Below are positions 27,110 to 35,390 of a stretch of DNA of 52,854 bases, piece by piece. This DNA is from Synergistota bacterium. Lineage in GTDB: Bacteria > Synergistota > GBS-1. The stretch is taken from assembly GCA_021159885.1 (NCBI GenBank), contig JAGHDO010000071.1, positions 1-52,854 of the forward strand, in the 5' to 3' direction. The notes beneath the pieces are model-generated. The model made no database searches. It had not been told where the DNA came from and saw nothing but the letters and a program-made list of their open reading frames with translations. The translations under genes were made by a program, and so were the position numbers. Each line of letters starts with the position of its first letter. The first letter of the stretch is position 1.

Positions 27110-28002
27110 GAAGCGTATACCTCCCTAAGAGCATTTATTCCTCTCGGGCTCCGATCCATATAAGGTATGACCTTAATCTCATGATCAGCAAATCTTTCTT
27201 TAATAAACTCCATAACTTCAGACTGCTTGGGCAACCTTTCCGGCATATATTTATTAACTACTATTCTTTCCACCTTCATATTAAAGTTTCTCAAAAACGC
27301 TATTAATCTTTCAGTTTCAAGCAAAGGAACTTCCTCTGCATTCAACACCGTTATATATCCCGTTTCCTCACCTTTTAATTTATTCCTTAGAGCCTCGTAC
27401 TCCTCCTTCATCTTCCCAAGCTCCTTCATCACGTCATCTTCTTCCGCTGATGCAGGAAGACCTTTATCAATTTCTCCTCTTACCCTTCTTATCATCCCCC
27501 TCCTATCAAGTATCGCGCTTCTTAGCTTCATAAGCTCATCTATCCAGAGTAGCGAGACAGAGGGTAAGCTCAAAACCCTTAGCGTATGGCCTGTAGGAGC
27601 GGTATCAAAGAGAACGAAATCATAATCATGGGAAAATATATGCCTTTTTATGGCCTCAAGCGTTGCCTGCTCTTCCATACCAGGAGAATATCTAAGAACC
27701 TTGAAATATCCTTCCATGTTCAAGACGGAGAGGTATTTATACGTCATCCGCAGGCTTTGGGCTATTCTATCCAAATAGCGAGAGATTTCTCTCTCTATAT
27801 CAACCTCTCTTGCATAAAGATTCTCGCTTACACGGACAACTTTATCTGAAAGTTTTATGTTTAGTATGTCTCCAAGATTATGAGCAGGATCAAGAGAAAC
27901 GATAAGAGTTCTATACCCTTGAGAGGATAAAAAGGCACCGTATGAAGCTGCAACGCTTGTTTTTCCCACTCCTCCCTTTCCAACGAAAAACTTAATTCTC
28001 AT
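27097..28002 (-). CDS. ArsA/Get3-type P-loop ATPase
   Basis: The deviant Walker A loop is FFVGKGGVGKTSVAASYG (about residues 5-22). It is followed by LIVSLDPAHNLGDIL (A-type switch I), FDTAPTGHTLRVLSLP (switch II) and VVNKYMPERLP (nucleotide specificity). This order is diagnostic for the ArsA/TRC40 family: arsenite-pump ATPases and tail-anchored-protein targeting factors. The arsenite-binding cysteines of ArsA are absent and no arsB or arsR lies nearby, so arsenic export is unlikely. It overlaps a 90-aa gene upstream by 4 nt and the 209-aa gene downstream by 13 nt. A role in membrane-protein handling is possible. Confidence 0.88.
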   Translation of the reverse strand: MRIKFFVGKGGVGKTSVAASYGAFLSSQGYRTLIVSLDPAHNLGDILNIKLSDKVVRVSENLYAREVDIEREISRYLDRIAQSLRMTYKYLSVLNMEGYFKVLRYSPGMEEQATLEAIKRHIFSHDYDFVLFDTAPTGHTLRVLSLPSVSLLWIDELMKLRSAILDRRGMIRRVRGEIDKGLPASAEEDDVMKELGKMKEEYEALRNKLKGEETGYITVLNAEEVPLLETERLIAFLRNFNMKVERIVVNKYMPERLPKQSEVMEFIKERFADHEIKVIPYMDRSPRGINALREVYASCLR

Positions 28003-28271
28003 ACCTCAAAATACCCTGCTATTCTGCCAAATGCATCATCAAGTTTTAATGTACCAGATGTCATCATCTCTATCTCTCTATCAAGAAGCGGTAGAAGTCT
28101 TAAAGTCAAGCTTGTGGGGGGACTTGGAATACCCACAAGTCCCCCCACTATTAAGAGAGCAAAGACATTCTCATATTCTGCACACTCAAGCTCTATAAGC
28201 CCTATTGCATTTTCCTTAAACCCCTCAGAGAATCCCTTGAATATACCCCTTAGCTTCGATAGAATGTTCAT
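27999..28271 (-). CDS. small protein of unknown function next to ArsA-type ATPase, 90 aa
   Basis: The product contains an amphipathic, basic N-terminal helix (LSKLRGIFKGFSEGFKENA). A hydrophobic stretch follows (NVFALLIVGGLVGIPSPPTS, about residues 35-54), then a short C-terminal helix. It overlaps both neighbours: four bases with the end of cstA and four with the start of the ArsA-type gene. It is therefore almost certainly translated together with them. I do not recognise a named family; it may be a partner or substrate of the ATPase. Confidence 0.65.
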   Translation of the reverse strand: MNILSKLRGIFKGFSEGFKENAIGLIELECAEYENVFALLIVGGLVGIPSPPTSLTLRLLPLLDREIEMMTSGTLKLDDAFGRIAGYFEV

Positions 28272-30025
28272 GCAGTTGGCTCCATAAGCTCAGGCCCTTT
28301 CTTCAAAGCCTTGAAGAAATCGTAGATCAGGATGAAATTAAGTATAAGCATCACAACTGTCATTCCGCCAATAGAGTATTTAAGTACACCAGCTTTCGAA
28401 GGCACTACCACAAATAGGAACCAGAATAAGCCTGAAGTTACGGTAATCCAGAGAAAGATAGCGGGAATCAAAACCGCCATCTTATAGCCAGAACTTACTC
28501 TCTGAACGTTAACCGCCCAAACACCAGCAGTCATCAAAGCTATAGATGCAAGGAGCTGGTTGGCTCCCGAAAAAGCGGGCCACAAAAGGGTAAGGGCTCC
28601 ACCCCAAGCAAGCCACATTCCCAAACTAGCTGCTATAAGCGAGCCAACCCATCTATTGGCTATAACGCTGTAAAAGCCAGGTGATTTTTCACGCAGAGGC
28701 TCAAATATCTCAGTCCATGCAAAACGCGCCAGACGGTTTGATGTATCAAGAGTAGTCAAAATAAACGCAGAAACCCAGAGCCCCGCAAACGTTTTTCCAA
28801 CGGAGAATGGTATGCCAAAAGCATCTTGCAGCCCTTTTGCATACCCGCCAACGAAAGGCCCTAACTTTCCACCTATGGCGTTAGTAGCCTTCAAATAGTT
28901 TTGAGCAAAGTAAGTTCCGCCTGCTTTCAGCATATCGAGATTTACTCCCATCTTAGCAAGCTTCTGAGAAGCTCCATCGAGAAGAGAAAACGCATAAACC
29001 GCTATCGCAGTAACAACTATGGTTGAGAGGAACCCCTCGGTAAACATGGAACCATATCCAACCATGAGACCACTAAGCTCATTATCAAGTTGTTTAGATG
29101 TGGTCCCCGAACCAACTATGGAGTGAAAACCAGATAAAGCACCACATGCTATAACCAGAGGAACCACTGGCCAGAAGGGAGATGGCTTTCCGCCAACTAT
29201 GTTAGCCGTAAAGGCTGAAAATGCAGGCAAAGTAAATCCCTTAGCAACTATTATAAACGCCAATCCTCCTAAAGCCAACCCCGCCCAAAGTATATAGGCA
29301 TTTAAATAATCACGGGGTTGAAGAAGAATCCAAACTGGAAGCGAAGCTGCGATCACTATATAGAGAAATTCAAGAATATACCAAGTATGGGGAGATAACT
29401 TTATAGGAAGCTTAAATCCAATCCAGAGTGAAATTAAAACGAGAAGTAGCCCGACTATAGTTCCAACTTTCATCCCGAGATTAGTCCTATAAATTATAAA
29501 CCCGGTAATCAGGGCTGCTACTATAAAGCCTATGGAAGCAGTTGCAACCGAAGGAGTACTCACAAAAATTCCCGTTAAAACAGCCATGAAAGCAGCTATA
29601 ACAAGGAGAAGGGCAAAGTAAATGAATAGCTCAAACGAATAAGAGGTTCTCTTACTCATAACCTTACCTGACACATATTGTATCGATTTTCCTTCATATC
29701 TTACAGACGCCATTAAAGCTAAGTAGTCGTGAACACTTGCAATAAAGATGTTTCCAAACCAAATCCATAAGAGAGATGGAAGCCATCCCCATGCCATGGC
29801 AAGCGCAGGACCCACTATAGGACCAGCACCGGCTATTGATGCAAAGTGATGGCCGTAGAGCACAAATGGATGAGCGGGAAAGTAATCAACGCCATCTTGC
29901 ATCGCCAAAGCGGGCGTTTTCCTATTAGGATCAGCCTTAACAACGTTCCTCTCAAGTCCTTTACCATAAGTGAAGAACGCCACAATGTATATGGCAGCTG
30001 CAGTAAGAATCATGAGAGTTGACAC
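28268..30025 (-). CDS. cstA: CstA family carbon-starvation/peptide or pyruvate transporter
   Basis: The 585-aa integral membrane protein has about 16 hydrophobic segments and the CstA landmarks: PAHPFVLYGHHFASIAGAGP followed by IVGPALAMAWGW, and GFHSIVGSGTTSKQLDNE. Family members import peptides or pyruvate. The GTG start is preceded by AGGAGGTGA. An extended -10 promoter lies about 50 bp upstream. It heads the run that continues through the ArsA-type ATPase into the V-ATPase genes. If that promoter drives the whole run, transporter and ATPase would be co-regulated; substrate and regulation are inference. Confidence 0.93.
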   Translation of the reverse strand: MSTLMILTAAAIYIVAFFTYGKGLERNVVKADPNRKTPALAMQDGVDYFPAHPFVLYGHHFASIAGAGPIVGPALAMAWGWLPSLLWIWFGNIFIASVHDYLALMASVRYEGKSIQYVSGKVMSKRTSYSFELFIYFALLLVIAAFMAVLTGIFVSTPSVATASIGFIVAALITGFIIYRTNLGMKVGTIVGLLLVLISLWIGFKLPIKLSPHTWYILEFLYIVIAASLPVWILLQPRDYLNAYILWAGLALGGLAFIIVAKGFTLPAFSAFTANIVGGKPSPFWPVVPLVIACGALSGFHSIVGSGTTSKQLDNELSGLMVGYGSMFTEGFLSTIVVTAIAVYAFSLLDGASQKLAKMGVNLDMLKAGGTYFAQNYLKATNAIGGKLGPFVGGYAKGLQDAFGIPFSVGKTFAGLWVSAFILTTLDTSNRLARFAWTEIFEPLREKSPGFYSVIANRWVGSLIAASLGMWLAWGGALTLLWPAFSGANQLLASIALMTAGVWAVNVQRVSSGYKMAVLIPAIFLWITVTSGLFWFLFVVVPSKAGVLKYSIGGMTVVMLILNFILIYDFFKALKKGPELMEPTA

Positions 30026-30071
30026 CTTACTTCACCTCCTAAAACAGAAAAATTTCCCTCTTATTAGAGAT

Positions 30072-30080
30072 ATTATAGCA
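30072..30080 (-). promoter_or_regulatory. extended -10 promoter element for cstA
   Basis: On the minus strand TGCTATAAT gives a perfect extended -10 (TGnTATAAT) about 47 bp ahead of the cstA GTG. No good -35 hexamer is found at 16-18 bp, as is common for extended -10 promoters. It could drive the whole cstA to gamma-carbonic-anhydrase run. Confidence 0.55.
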
Positions 30081-30187
30081 CAAACTTCTATAATCAAACA
30101 CTGTGAGGAAAAATCTTATTCCAAAGCAAAGCTTTCTTTACATAGAATGCGGAATTGAAGCATAATATAACTATATGACTCATGCTG

Positions 30188-30216
30188 TTGACCCACTCTA
30201 CCAAAAGGGGTAAAAT
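30188..30216 (+). promoter_or_regulatory. ackA promoter (TTGACC, 17 bp, TAAAAT)
   Basis: TTGACC (30188-30193) and TAAAAT (30211-30216) are 17 bp apart, each matching five of six consensus positions. The start site would be near 30223, giving a leader of about 29 nt with GAGGAGGG as ribosome binding site. It is divergent from the cstA promoter. Confidence 0.75.
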
Positions 30217-30251
30217 CCTTATAAAAATAGGGCAAGAGGAGGGAATCTCAA

Positions 30252-31457
30252 ATGAAGGTACTCGTTATCAACTCTGGTAGCTCCTCCATTAAATACCAGC
30301 TCTTTGACATGACAACGGAGGAGGTTATAGCAAAGGGGCTCGTCGAAAGAATAGGCATAGCGAACTCTCGTCTTAATCATTATCCACAAAATAGGGAAAA
30401 GGTGGTGATAGAGCAAGATATACCAGATCATGAAGTCGGCTTAAAGCTAGTTCTGGATGCGCTGGTTCATCCCACACATGGCGTGATAAAGGACCTCAAG
30501 GAAATTAGCGCGGTTGGCCACAGAATAGTTCATGGAGGGGAGAAGTTCGCATCATCTGTATTAATAACCGATGAGGTTATAAAAGCGGTAGAAGAGTGCA
30601 TCCCTTTGGCTCCATTACACAATCCTCCAAATCTTTTGGGAATAAAAGCCATGCAAAAGCTTTTACCTAGTGTCCCACAAGTGGGCGTTTTTGACACCGC
30701 TTTTCACCAGACAATGCCTCCTCACGCCTATATTTATGGAATTCCTTATGAATATTATGAGAGATATCGAGTCAGAAGATACGGTTTTCACGGAACCTCT
30801 CATTATTATGTTGCCAATAGAGCAGCAGAGATACTCAGCAAGAGCATAGAAGAACTTAGGATAGTAACCTGCCATCTCGGCAATGGCTCAAGCATAGCCG
30901 CGGTAGACAAAGGTAGATCCATAGACACCTCCTTGGGCTTTGGAACGGTTGCCGGTGTGATAATGGGAACGAGATGTGGGGACTTAGATCCCGCTATAGT
31001 GCTTTTTCTCATGGAGAAAGACGACCTCTCAACGGCTAAAATGCAGGAAATACTTTACAAGAAGAGTGGCTTTCTCGGAGTATCGGGAATCAGCAATGAT
31101 TTAAGAGACGTTGAAGAGGCAGCTAAGAGAGGAAATCGCCGAGCGGATTTAGCGTTAGATATATTTGCCTATGGAATTAAAAAATATATTGGAGCATATG
31201 CTGCAGCCATGGGGGGATTAGATGTCGTAGTATTCACAGCTGGAATTGGAGAAAACAGCAATGTAGTGAGAGAGAGAGTATGCAGAGGATTAGAGTTTCT
31301 TGGAATAAAGTTAGATCTTGAAAAGAACAAGGTCAGGGGCAAGGAAGCCATAATATCAGCTGATGATTCCAAGGTAAAGGTGATGGTTATACCAACCAAT
31401 GAGGAGCTTGTCATAGCGAGAGATACAAAGAGAATAGTTGAAAGGGAAGGGCAATAA
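30252..31457 (+). CDS. ackA: acetate kinase
   Basis: The 401-aa protein carries both family signatures: [17 protein letters not shown] at the N-terminus and [19 protein letters not shown] near residue 177. The ATP-site motifs [11 protein letters not shown] and FTAGIGENS are also present. It converts acetyl phosphate and ADP to acetate and ATP, the usual energy step of anaerobic fermenters. The length is standard and its own promoter and ribosome binding site are clear. No pta gene is adjacent. It ends at a hairpin shared with the convergent arginine deiminase gene. Confidence 0.97.
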   Translation: MKVLVINSGSSSIKYQLFDMTTEEVIAKGLVERIGIANSRLNHYPQNREKVVIEQDIPDHEVGLKLVLDALVHPTHGVIKDLKEISAVGHRIVHGGEKFASSVLITDEVIKAVEECIPLAPLHNPPNLLGIKAMQKLLPSVPQVGVFDTAFHQTMPPHAYIYGIPYEYYERYRVRRYGFHGTSHYYVANRAAEILSKSIEELRIVTCHLGNGSSIAAVDKGRSIDTSLGFGTVAGVIMGTRCGDLDPAIVLFLMEKDDLSTAKMQEILYKKSGFLGVSGISNDLRDVEEAAKRGNRRADLALDIFAYGIKKYIGAYAAAMGGLDVVVFTAGIGENSNVVRERVCRGLEFLGIKLDLEKNKVRGKEAIISADDSKVKVMVIPTNEELVIARDTKRIVEREGQ

Positions 31458-31462
31458 AAGGG

Positions 31463-31496
31463 TTAAGGCGGGGGGTTAAATATCCCTCCGCCTTAA
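31463..31496. terminator. terminator hairpin between convergent ackA and arcA
   Basis: The arms 31463-31475 (TTAAGGCGGGGGG) and 31484-31496 (CCCTCCGCCTTAA) pair over 13 positions with one G-U and an 8-nt loop. The right arm lies in the last codons of arcA and the stop codon falls in the loop. On the minus strand the hairpin is followed by CCCTTTTATT, a moderate U-tract; on plus there is none. It best serves the long livJ-arcA transcript and may also stop ackA. Confidence 0.65.
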
Positions 31497-32690
31497 TGGC
31501 AAGGTCATACATCTGGGACCCCCTCTTCCCCTAACGAGCTCCGCACCTTCTATCTCAAGCACTCTGATTCCTGCTTTGCGAAGCTCCTCATTTGTCTTCT
31601 CATTCCTGGCATAGGTTATAACCACACCGGGAGCTAATGCAAAGGTGTTAGTCCCATCGTTCCACTGTTCTCTACCAGCTATCACCGTGTCTCCCCCACC
31701 GGTATATATAATCTCCGATTCACCTAAGCCAAGAGCCTCCTCAATTGAAGAAATAAGATCCTCTTTCATGGTTATCGTTATATCTCCATCCTTATTCAGG
31801 GTTAGCTCGAAAACTCTCATCCTATCAAGCGTAAACGGGTAAACTACAAATACACCCCAATCTACCATAGTGAATACGGTATCCAAGTGCATAAAAGCTC
31901 TCCTCTTAGGAATCTCTATCGCTAAAACCTTTTTAAACCCTCCATACTTAAACAGCCTTCTTGAGACCCTCTCAACTGTTGCAGGAAGTGTCCTTTCGCT
32001 ACAACCTATAGCGACCGTATCGCTCGAAAGAACGAGAATATCTCCTCCTTCCACGGTATAAGGAAACACATCATCTTTATCTTTCCCGAACCAAAAGTTA
32101 ATCGGATCTCTCCTAAAAAGAGGATGATTCTCAAAAACATACTTAAGATAAAGAGGCTCTCTGCTCCTGGCAGGATGCTTCATCGAGCTTATGATAACGC
32201 CATTGCCAACAATAGCAGCAGGATCCCTCATAAAATAAAGATTTGGGAGAGGCCTTATATAAAAGTCGTTGTCAGATCTCATAAGTGCCGATAATCCAAG
32301 CTCTGAAAGCTGTACCTCTCTCTTGTAAATACCGCCGATCAGGACGTCCACAAGTCTCTCCGAAGGAAGCTCCATTAAATAGGATGCAAGATAATTAGAC
32401 GTTCTTGGATTAAAGAGCTCTAATCTTACAACATCCGTTATAAGTGATCTCCTTGTCTCTTCATCATGCAATATATCCTTAAGCAGATCCTCTATATAGT
32501 AAACCTCTACTCCTTCCTTTCTCAAAAGCTCCGCAAAACGATCATGCTCCTGTTGGGCTCTCTTAAGCCAAGGAATATCATCGAATAGAAGAATATCCAT
32601 ATTCTCAACTGTGAGTCTCTCAAGCTCCTTACCAGGCCTGTGAAGCATAACCGCTTCTAAGGTTCCTATCTCGGAAAAAACCCTCAGCAT
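31476..32690 (-). CDS. arcA: arginine deiminase
   Basis: The 404-aa guanidino-group-modifying enzyme has LHRPGKELERLTVEN at the N-terminus, FMRDPAAIVGNGVIIS, the His-Asp motif MHLDTVFTMVD and the active-site cysteine C394 in GRGGPRCMTLPL. It hydrolyses arginine to citrulline and ammonia, the first step of the deiminase ATP-generating route. No ornithine carbamoyltransferase or carbamate kinase gene is in the window. The ATG overlaps the stop of the PP2C/HATPase/STAS fusion by 7 nt, so the enzyme is translated as the last gene of a signalling run, an unusual position for arcA. Confidence 0.93.
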   Translation of the reverse strand: MLRVFSEIGTLEAVMLHRPGKELERLTVENMDILLFDDIPWLKRAQQEHDRFAELLRKEGVEVYYIEDLLKDILHDEETRRSLITDVVRLELFNPRTSNYLASYLMELPSERLVDVLIGGIYKREVQLSELGLSALMRSDNDFYIRPLPNLYFMRDPAAIVGNGVIISSMKHPARSREPLYLKYVFENHPLFRRDPINFWFGKDKDDVFPYTVEGGDILVLSSDTVAIGCSERTLPATVERVSRRLFKYGGFKKVLAIEIPKRRAFMHLDTVFTMVDWGVFVVYPFTLDRMRVFELTLNKDGDITITMKEDLISSIEEALGLGESEIIYTGGGDTVIAGREQWNDGTNTFALAPGVVITYARNEKTNEELRKAGIRVLEIEGAELVRGRGGPRCMTLPLRRRDI

Positions 32691-34669
32691 TCTTTATCAC
32701 CATCCAGTAAATCTTCCAATCCCATGGTCTTTAAAACTCTTTTAACCTCGTCCTGCCACCTCACAAATGATATTTCGATTCTCCTCCTCTCAGCTTCTCT
32801 CTTGAGCTCCATCAGTGCTTGAATTCCCTTAACATCTATAAAGTTTATTCCAGACATATCTATACGCAACCGCTTAGGTCTATACCTGTGGAGAATTTCC
32901 TCAACCTTGCATTTTATTAGAACTGCTTTTGCGTGATTTAGCTTTCCGCGTGGATGATATTCAACGAGATCTTTCTCTATGCTCACCTCCTCTTTTCGAA
33001 ATTTCTTAACGAGAACCACTTCATTACCCGGAGGAATGAAGTAAAGATCATCCATGACCGCCCTCATTATAGAGATCCCTCTGCCTCCCTCACGCAGAGA
33101 AGTTTCATCCCTTGCAATTTCCTGAAAATTGAATCCTTCGCCTTCATCCCTAACGCTAATCTCAAGCATTCCCTTATCGTAATCCCAAAGAGCTTTTATA
33201 AAAACCTTTTTATCAATCCTTCCTGAATTACCATGAAATATAGCATTTAATATAGCCTCATTAAGAGCGAGTTTTAAATCATAAATATCCTCTGCGGAAA
33301 AACCAAGTTCATCAGCCTTAGTGAGTATCGGTGCTATAGACGTCCTTATATTCTCTATACTGCTTGGAATAACAGTCTCGTAAACGTCAATATTTCTCCT
33401 TGTATCAAGCTTGCTTAAACCGACTATAAATAGCGTTATATCGTCCCGAGGAGCTTTTCCTTCCATAAATTTCTTAACCCTTTCCTTAATGATTTCAGAT
33501 ATAAAGGTAATATCGAGCTTTCCTTCCACAGAAATCAGCTCTTTAAGCAGGTTTTTTAAACGCTCCTCTCCAAAGAATTCCCCCTCGGGAGATAATGCTT
33601 CGATAAGCCCATCTGTGTAAAGGAGAACACACTCTCCATCTTCTAAAAAGACTTCTTCTTCAGGATACTCAAGTAGACTTGACAAAACTCCAAGAGGAGG
33701 TCCACCCGTCTTTACCTCGACTATTCCAGTCTTTTTCAAAAGTATGGGAGGCAAATGCCCTCCAACCGCTATCTTACCCCTGCCATCCGGAAGAAGGGCA
33801 AAGATTGCCATCGTTACGAATCTGCCAAGCTCCTCAAATAAGCACATCATCTCATTCAGCTTAGCAAGTAGCTGTCCAGGGGAAGAAACAACCCTAACGA
33901 GAGCCGATATAGCCCCTTTAAGCATCGCAGTCAGGAAAGCTGCAGGAACTCCCTTACCGGAAACATCAGCTATAACACCTATGATAGAACCATCACTCAT
34001 AGGAAAAATATCATAATAATCTCCTCCAACAATCCTCGCAGGTTCAAACCACGCACTTAACCGAAAGCGTCCCTCCTTGGGAAGCGAGGAAGGTAATATC
34101 GCTCGTTGAATATCTGAAGCAACTCTTATTTCAAGTTCCAGCTTTTCCCTCTCTCTGCGCTCCTTAAGAAGATCCTGTCCTTTTAAAACAGCACCTGTCA
34201 TGAGAGCGAGAGCATTTAGGATCCTCGCATCGTGCGCCATAAAGGGTTTGTTCTCTTTTCTTCCGAGGATTATGACACCATAGACTTTGTCCACATGATA
34301 AACAGGTATAACTATGAAATGCTTCCAAGGAACTCTCTCTTCATTACAGTCGTTGAATATAACCACATCTCTAACCTCAAGAGCCTCCTTAAGATACTCT
34401 TTAACGCTGTCCGTGAGAGTAAACTCGATATCACCTATTGTATCTCTTAACACTATATCCCCGTTTTCAGAACAACAGGAGAAAACGTAATCCACATCAG
34501 GGTAGAGAGAAAAAAAGAGATTTCTAAGCTCATAACAAGCTTCCTCCCTTGAGGAAGTAAAGAGGTGAGGAAGCTTTTGAGCGAAGTCGTAAAAGAGATT
34601 AACCTCCTCATAAAGATTTGCCAGTTCATCAAGCGCAAGGTAAAGCTCTTCCTCACTCTCCCCCCGCAT
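32684..34669 (-). CDS. GAF - PP2C phosphatase - HATPase - STAS fusion, single-chain partner-switch protein
   Basis: The 661-aa protein combines four modules: a GAF-like domain (about 20-165), a RsbU/SpoIIE-type PP2C phosphatase (about 183-418), a RsbW-type histidine-kinase-like ATPase (about 430-560) and a C-terminal STAS domain (about 570-655). Phosphatase motifs are GGDYYD (D217, D221), ADVSGKG (D235), YTDGL (D353) and RDDIT. The ATPase has the N-box LALNEAILNAIFHG and RDEGEGFNF. In the STAS domain the phospho-Ser position of SpoIIAA-like proteins is K614 (FIDVKGIQAL), so it probably cannot be phosphorylated there. It overlaps the receiver gene by 17 nt. The target may be a sigma factor or another partner. 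Confidence 0.9.
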   Translation of the reverse strand: MRGESEEELYLALDELANLYEEVNLFYDFAQKLPHLFTSSREEACYELRNLFFSLYPDVDYVFSCCSENGDIVLRDTIGDIEFTLTDSVKEYLKEALEVRDVVIFNDCNEERVPWKHFIVIPVYHVDKVYGVIILGRKENKPFMAHDARILNALALMTGAVLKGQDLLKERREREKLELEIRVASDIQRAILPSSLPKEGRFRLSAWFEPARIVGGDYYDIFPMSDGSIIGVIADVSGKGVPAAFLTAMLKGAISALVRVVSSPGQLLAKLNEMMCLFEELGRFVTMAIFALLPDGRGKIAVGGHLPPILLKKTGIVEVKTGGPPLGVLSSLLEYPEEEVFLEDGECVLLYTDGLIEALSPEGEFFGEERLKNLLKELISVEGKLDITFISEIIKERVKKFMEGKAPRDDITLFIVGLSKLDTRRNIDVYETVIPSSIENIRTSIAPILTKADELGFSAEDIYDLKLALNEAILNAIFHGNSGRIDKKVFIKALWDYDKGMLEISVRDEGEGFNFQEIARDETSLREGGRGISIMRAVMDDLYFIPPGNEVVLVKKFRKEEVSIEKDLVEYHPRGKLNHAKAVLIKCKVEEILHRYRPKRLRIDMSGINFIDVKGIQALMELKREAERRRIEISFVRWQDEVKRVLKTMGLEDLLDGDKEC

Positions 34670-35039
34670 CTTTCAACCCCTTAAGAAGCCTTTTAACAAT
34701 TGTTTCAAGCTTTACAGGACTAAATGGTTTGAATAGAAAATCCACGACACCCAAGCTCTTCATCTCATCGATCATTGACCTCTCCCCTACCGCTGTTAAA
34801 ACAAGAACAGGTATATTCTTATACTCATCATATCTCCTAAACTCTCTCATAAATGAGGGACCATCCATTTCAGGCATCATTATATCCAACAATATAAGAT
34901 CGGGTTTCTCCTTCTTTAATAGATAGAAAGCCTCTTTTCCATTAGAAGCCTCCAGGACCCTATATCCCCTTTTCGATAGAATATGATTTACTAATCTCCT
35001 TAAAAGCGGGGAATCGTCAACGACGAGAATCGTAGCCAT
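34653..35039 (-). CDS. stand-alone response-regulator receiver protein (CheY-like)
   Basis: The 128-aa protein is a receiver domain only: acidic pocket D8/D9 in VVDDSPLLRR, phospho-acceptor D52 in LILLDIMMPEMDG, the switch Thr in VLVLTAVGE and the conserved Lys in FLFKPFSP. No output domain is attached. It lies between a STAS protein and the GAF-PP2C-HATPase-STAS fusion, so it probably passes a histidine-kinase signal to that phosphatase, as in RssB/RsbU-type modules. The cognate kinase is not in the window. It could instead serve chemotaxis, but its location argues against that. Confidence 0.9.
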   Translation of the reverse strand: MATILVVDDSPLLRRLVNHILSKRGYRVLEASNGKEAFYLLKKEKPDLILLDIMMPEMDGPSFMREFRRYDEYKNIPVLVLTAVGERSMIDEMKSLGVVDFLFKPFSPVKLETIVKRLLKGLKDAGGE

Positions 35040-35048
35040 GGCTATAAA

Positions 35049-35387
35049 CTAAAACGAACTAAGTGCCTCTTGCTCATCATCAAAGAATTCAAATACTCTG
35101 TTTAGCCTCGTCAGTTCGAAAATCCTCTTAACCTGCGGCGAAAGAGGACCCAAGATCTTAAGATCTCCCCCCTCCTTTCCAACCTTCCTTAACCCAGATA
35201 TAAGGATTCCCAAGCCCGTTGAATCTATGTAGGTGGTCCCGCTTAGATCAACGATAATTTTCACTCTTCCTTCATTTATCTCCCTCAGCATAATATCGCG
35301 AAGGTCGCCCGCCGTTTCCACGGAAACCTCCCCATCAACCCTTATTACAGATATCACGCCTTTTCTCTCAAGGCTCACTCCCATCAT
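35049..35387 (-). CDS. STAS-domain anti-sigma-factor antagonist (RsbV/SpoIIAA-like)
   Basis: The 112-aa single STAS domain begins with a short strand (GVISVIRVDGEVSVETAGDL). It carries the signature IIVDLSGTTYIDSTGLGIL, in which S56/T57 occupy the phosphorylation position of SpoIIAA/RsbV. It is therefore a plausible substrate of the RsbW-type ATPase module and of the PP2C phosphatase encoded two genes downstream. The start lies 3 nt after the ARPP-1-type gene, and either of the two initial ATGs is possible. Confidence 0.92.
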   Translation of the reverse strand: MMGVSLERKGVISVIRVDGEVSVETAGDLRDIMLREINEGRVKIIVDLSGTTYIDSTGLGILISGLRKVGKEGGDLKILGPLSPQVKRIFELTRLNRVFEFFDDEQEALSSF

Positions 35388-35390
35388 TTC

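Noticed and set aside
27097-28002. Arsenite-efflux ATPase ArsA
   Set aside because: The arsenite-binding cysteines are missing and no arsB, arsR or arsD is nearby; only the fold is shared.
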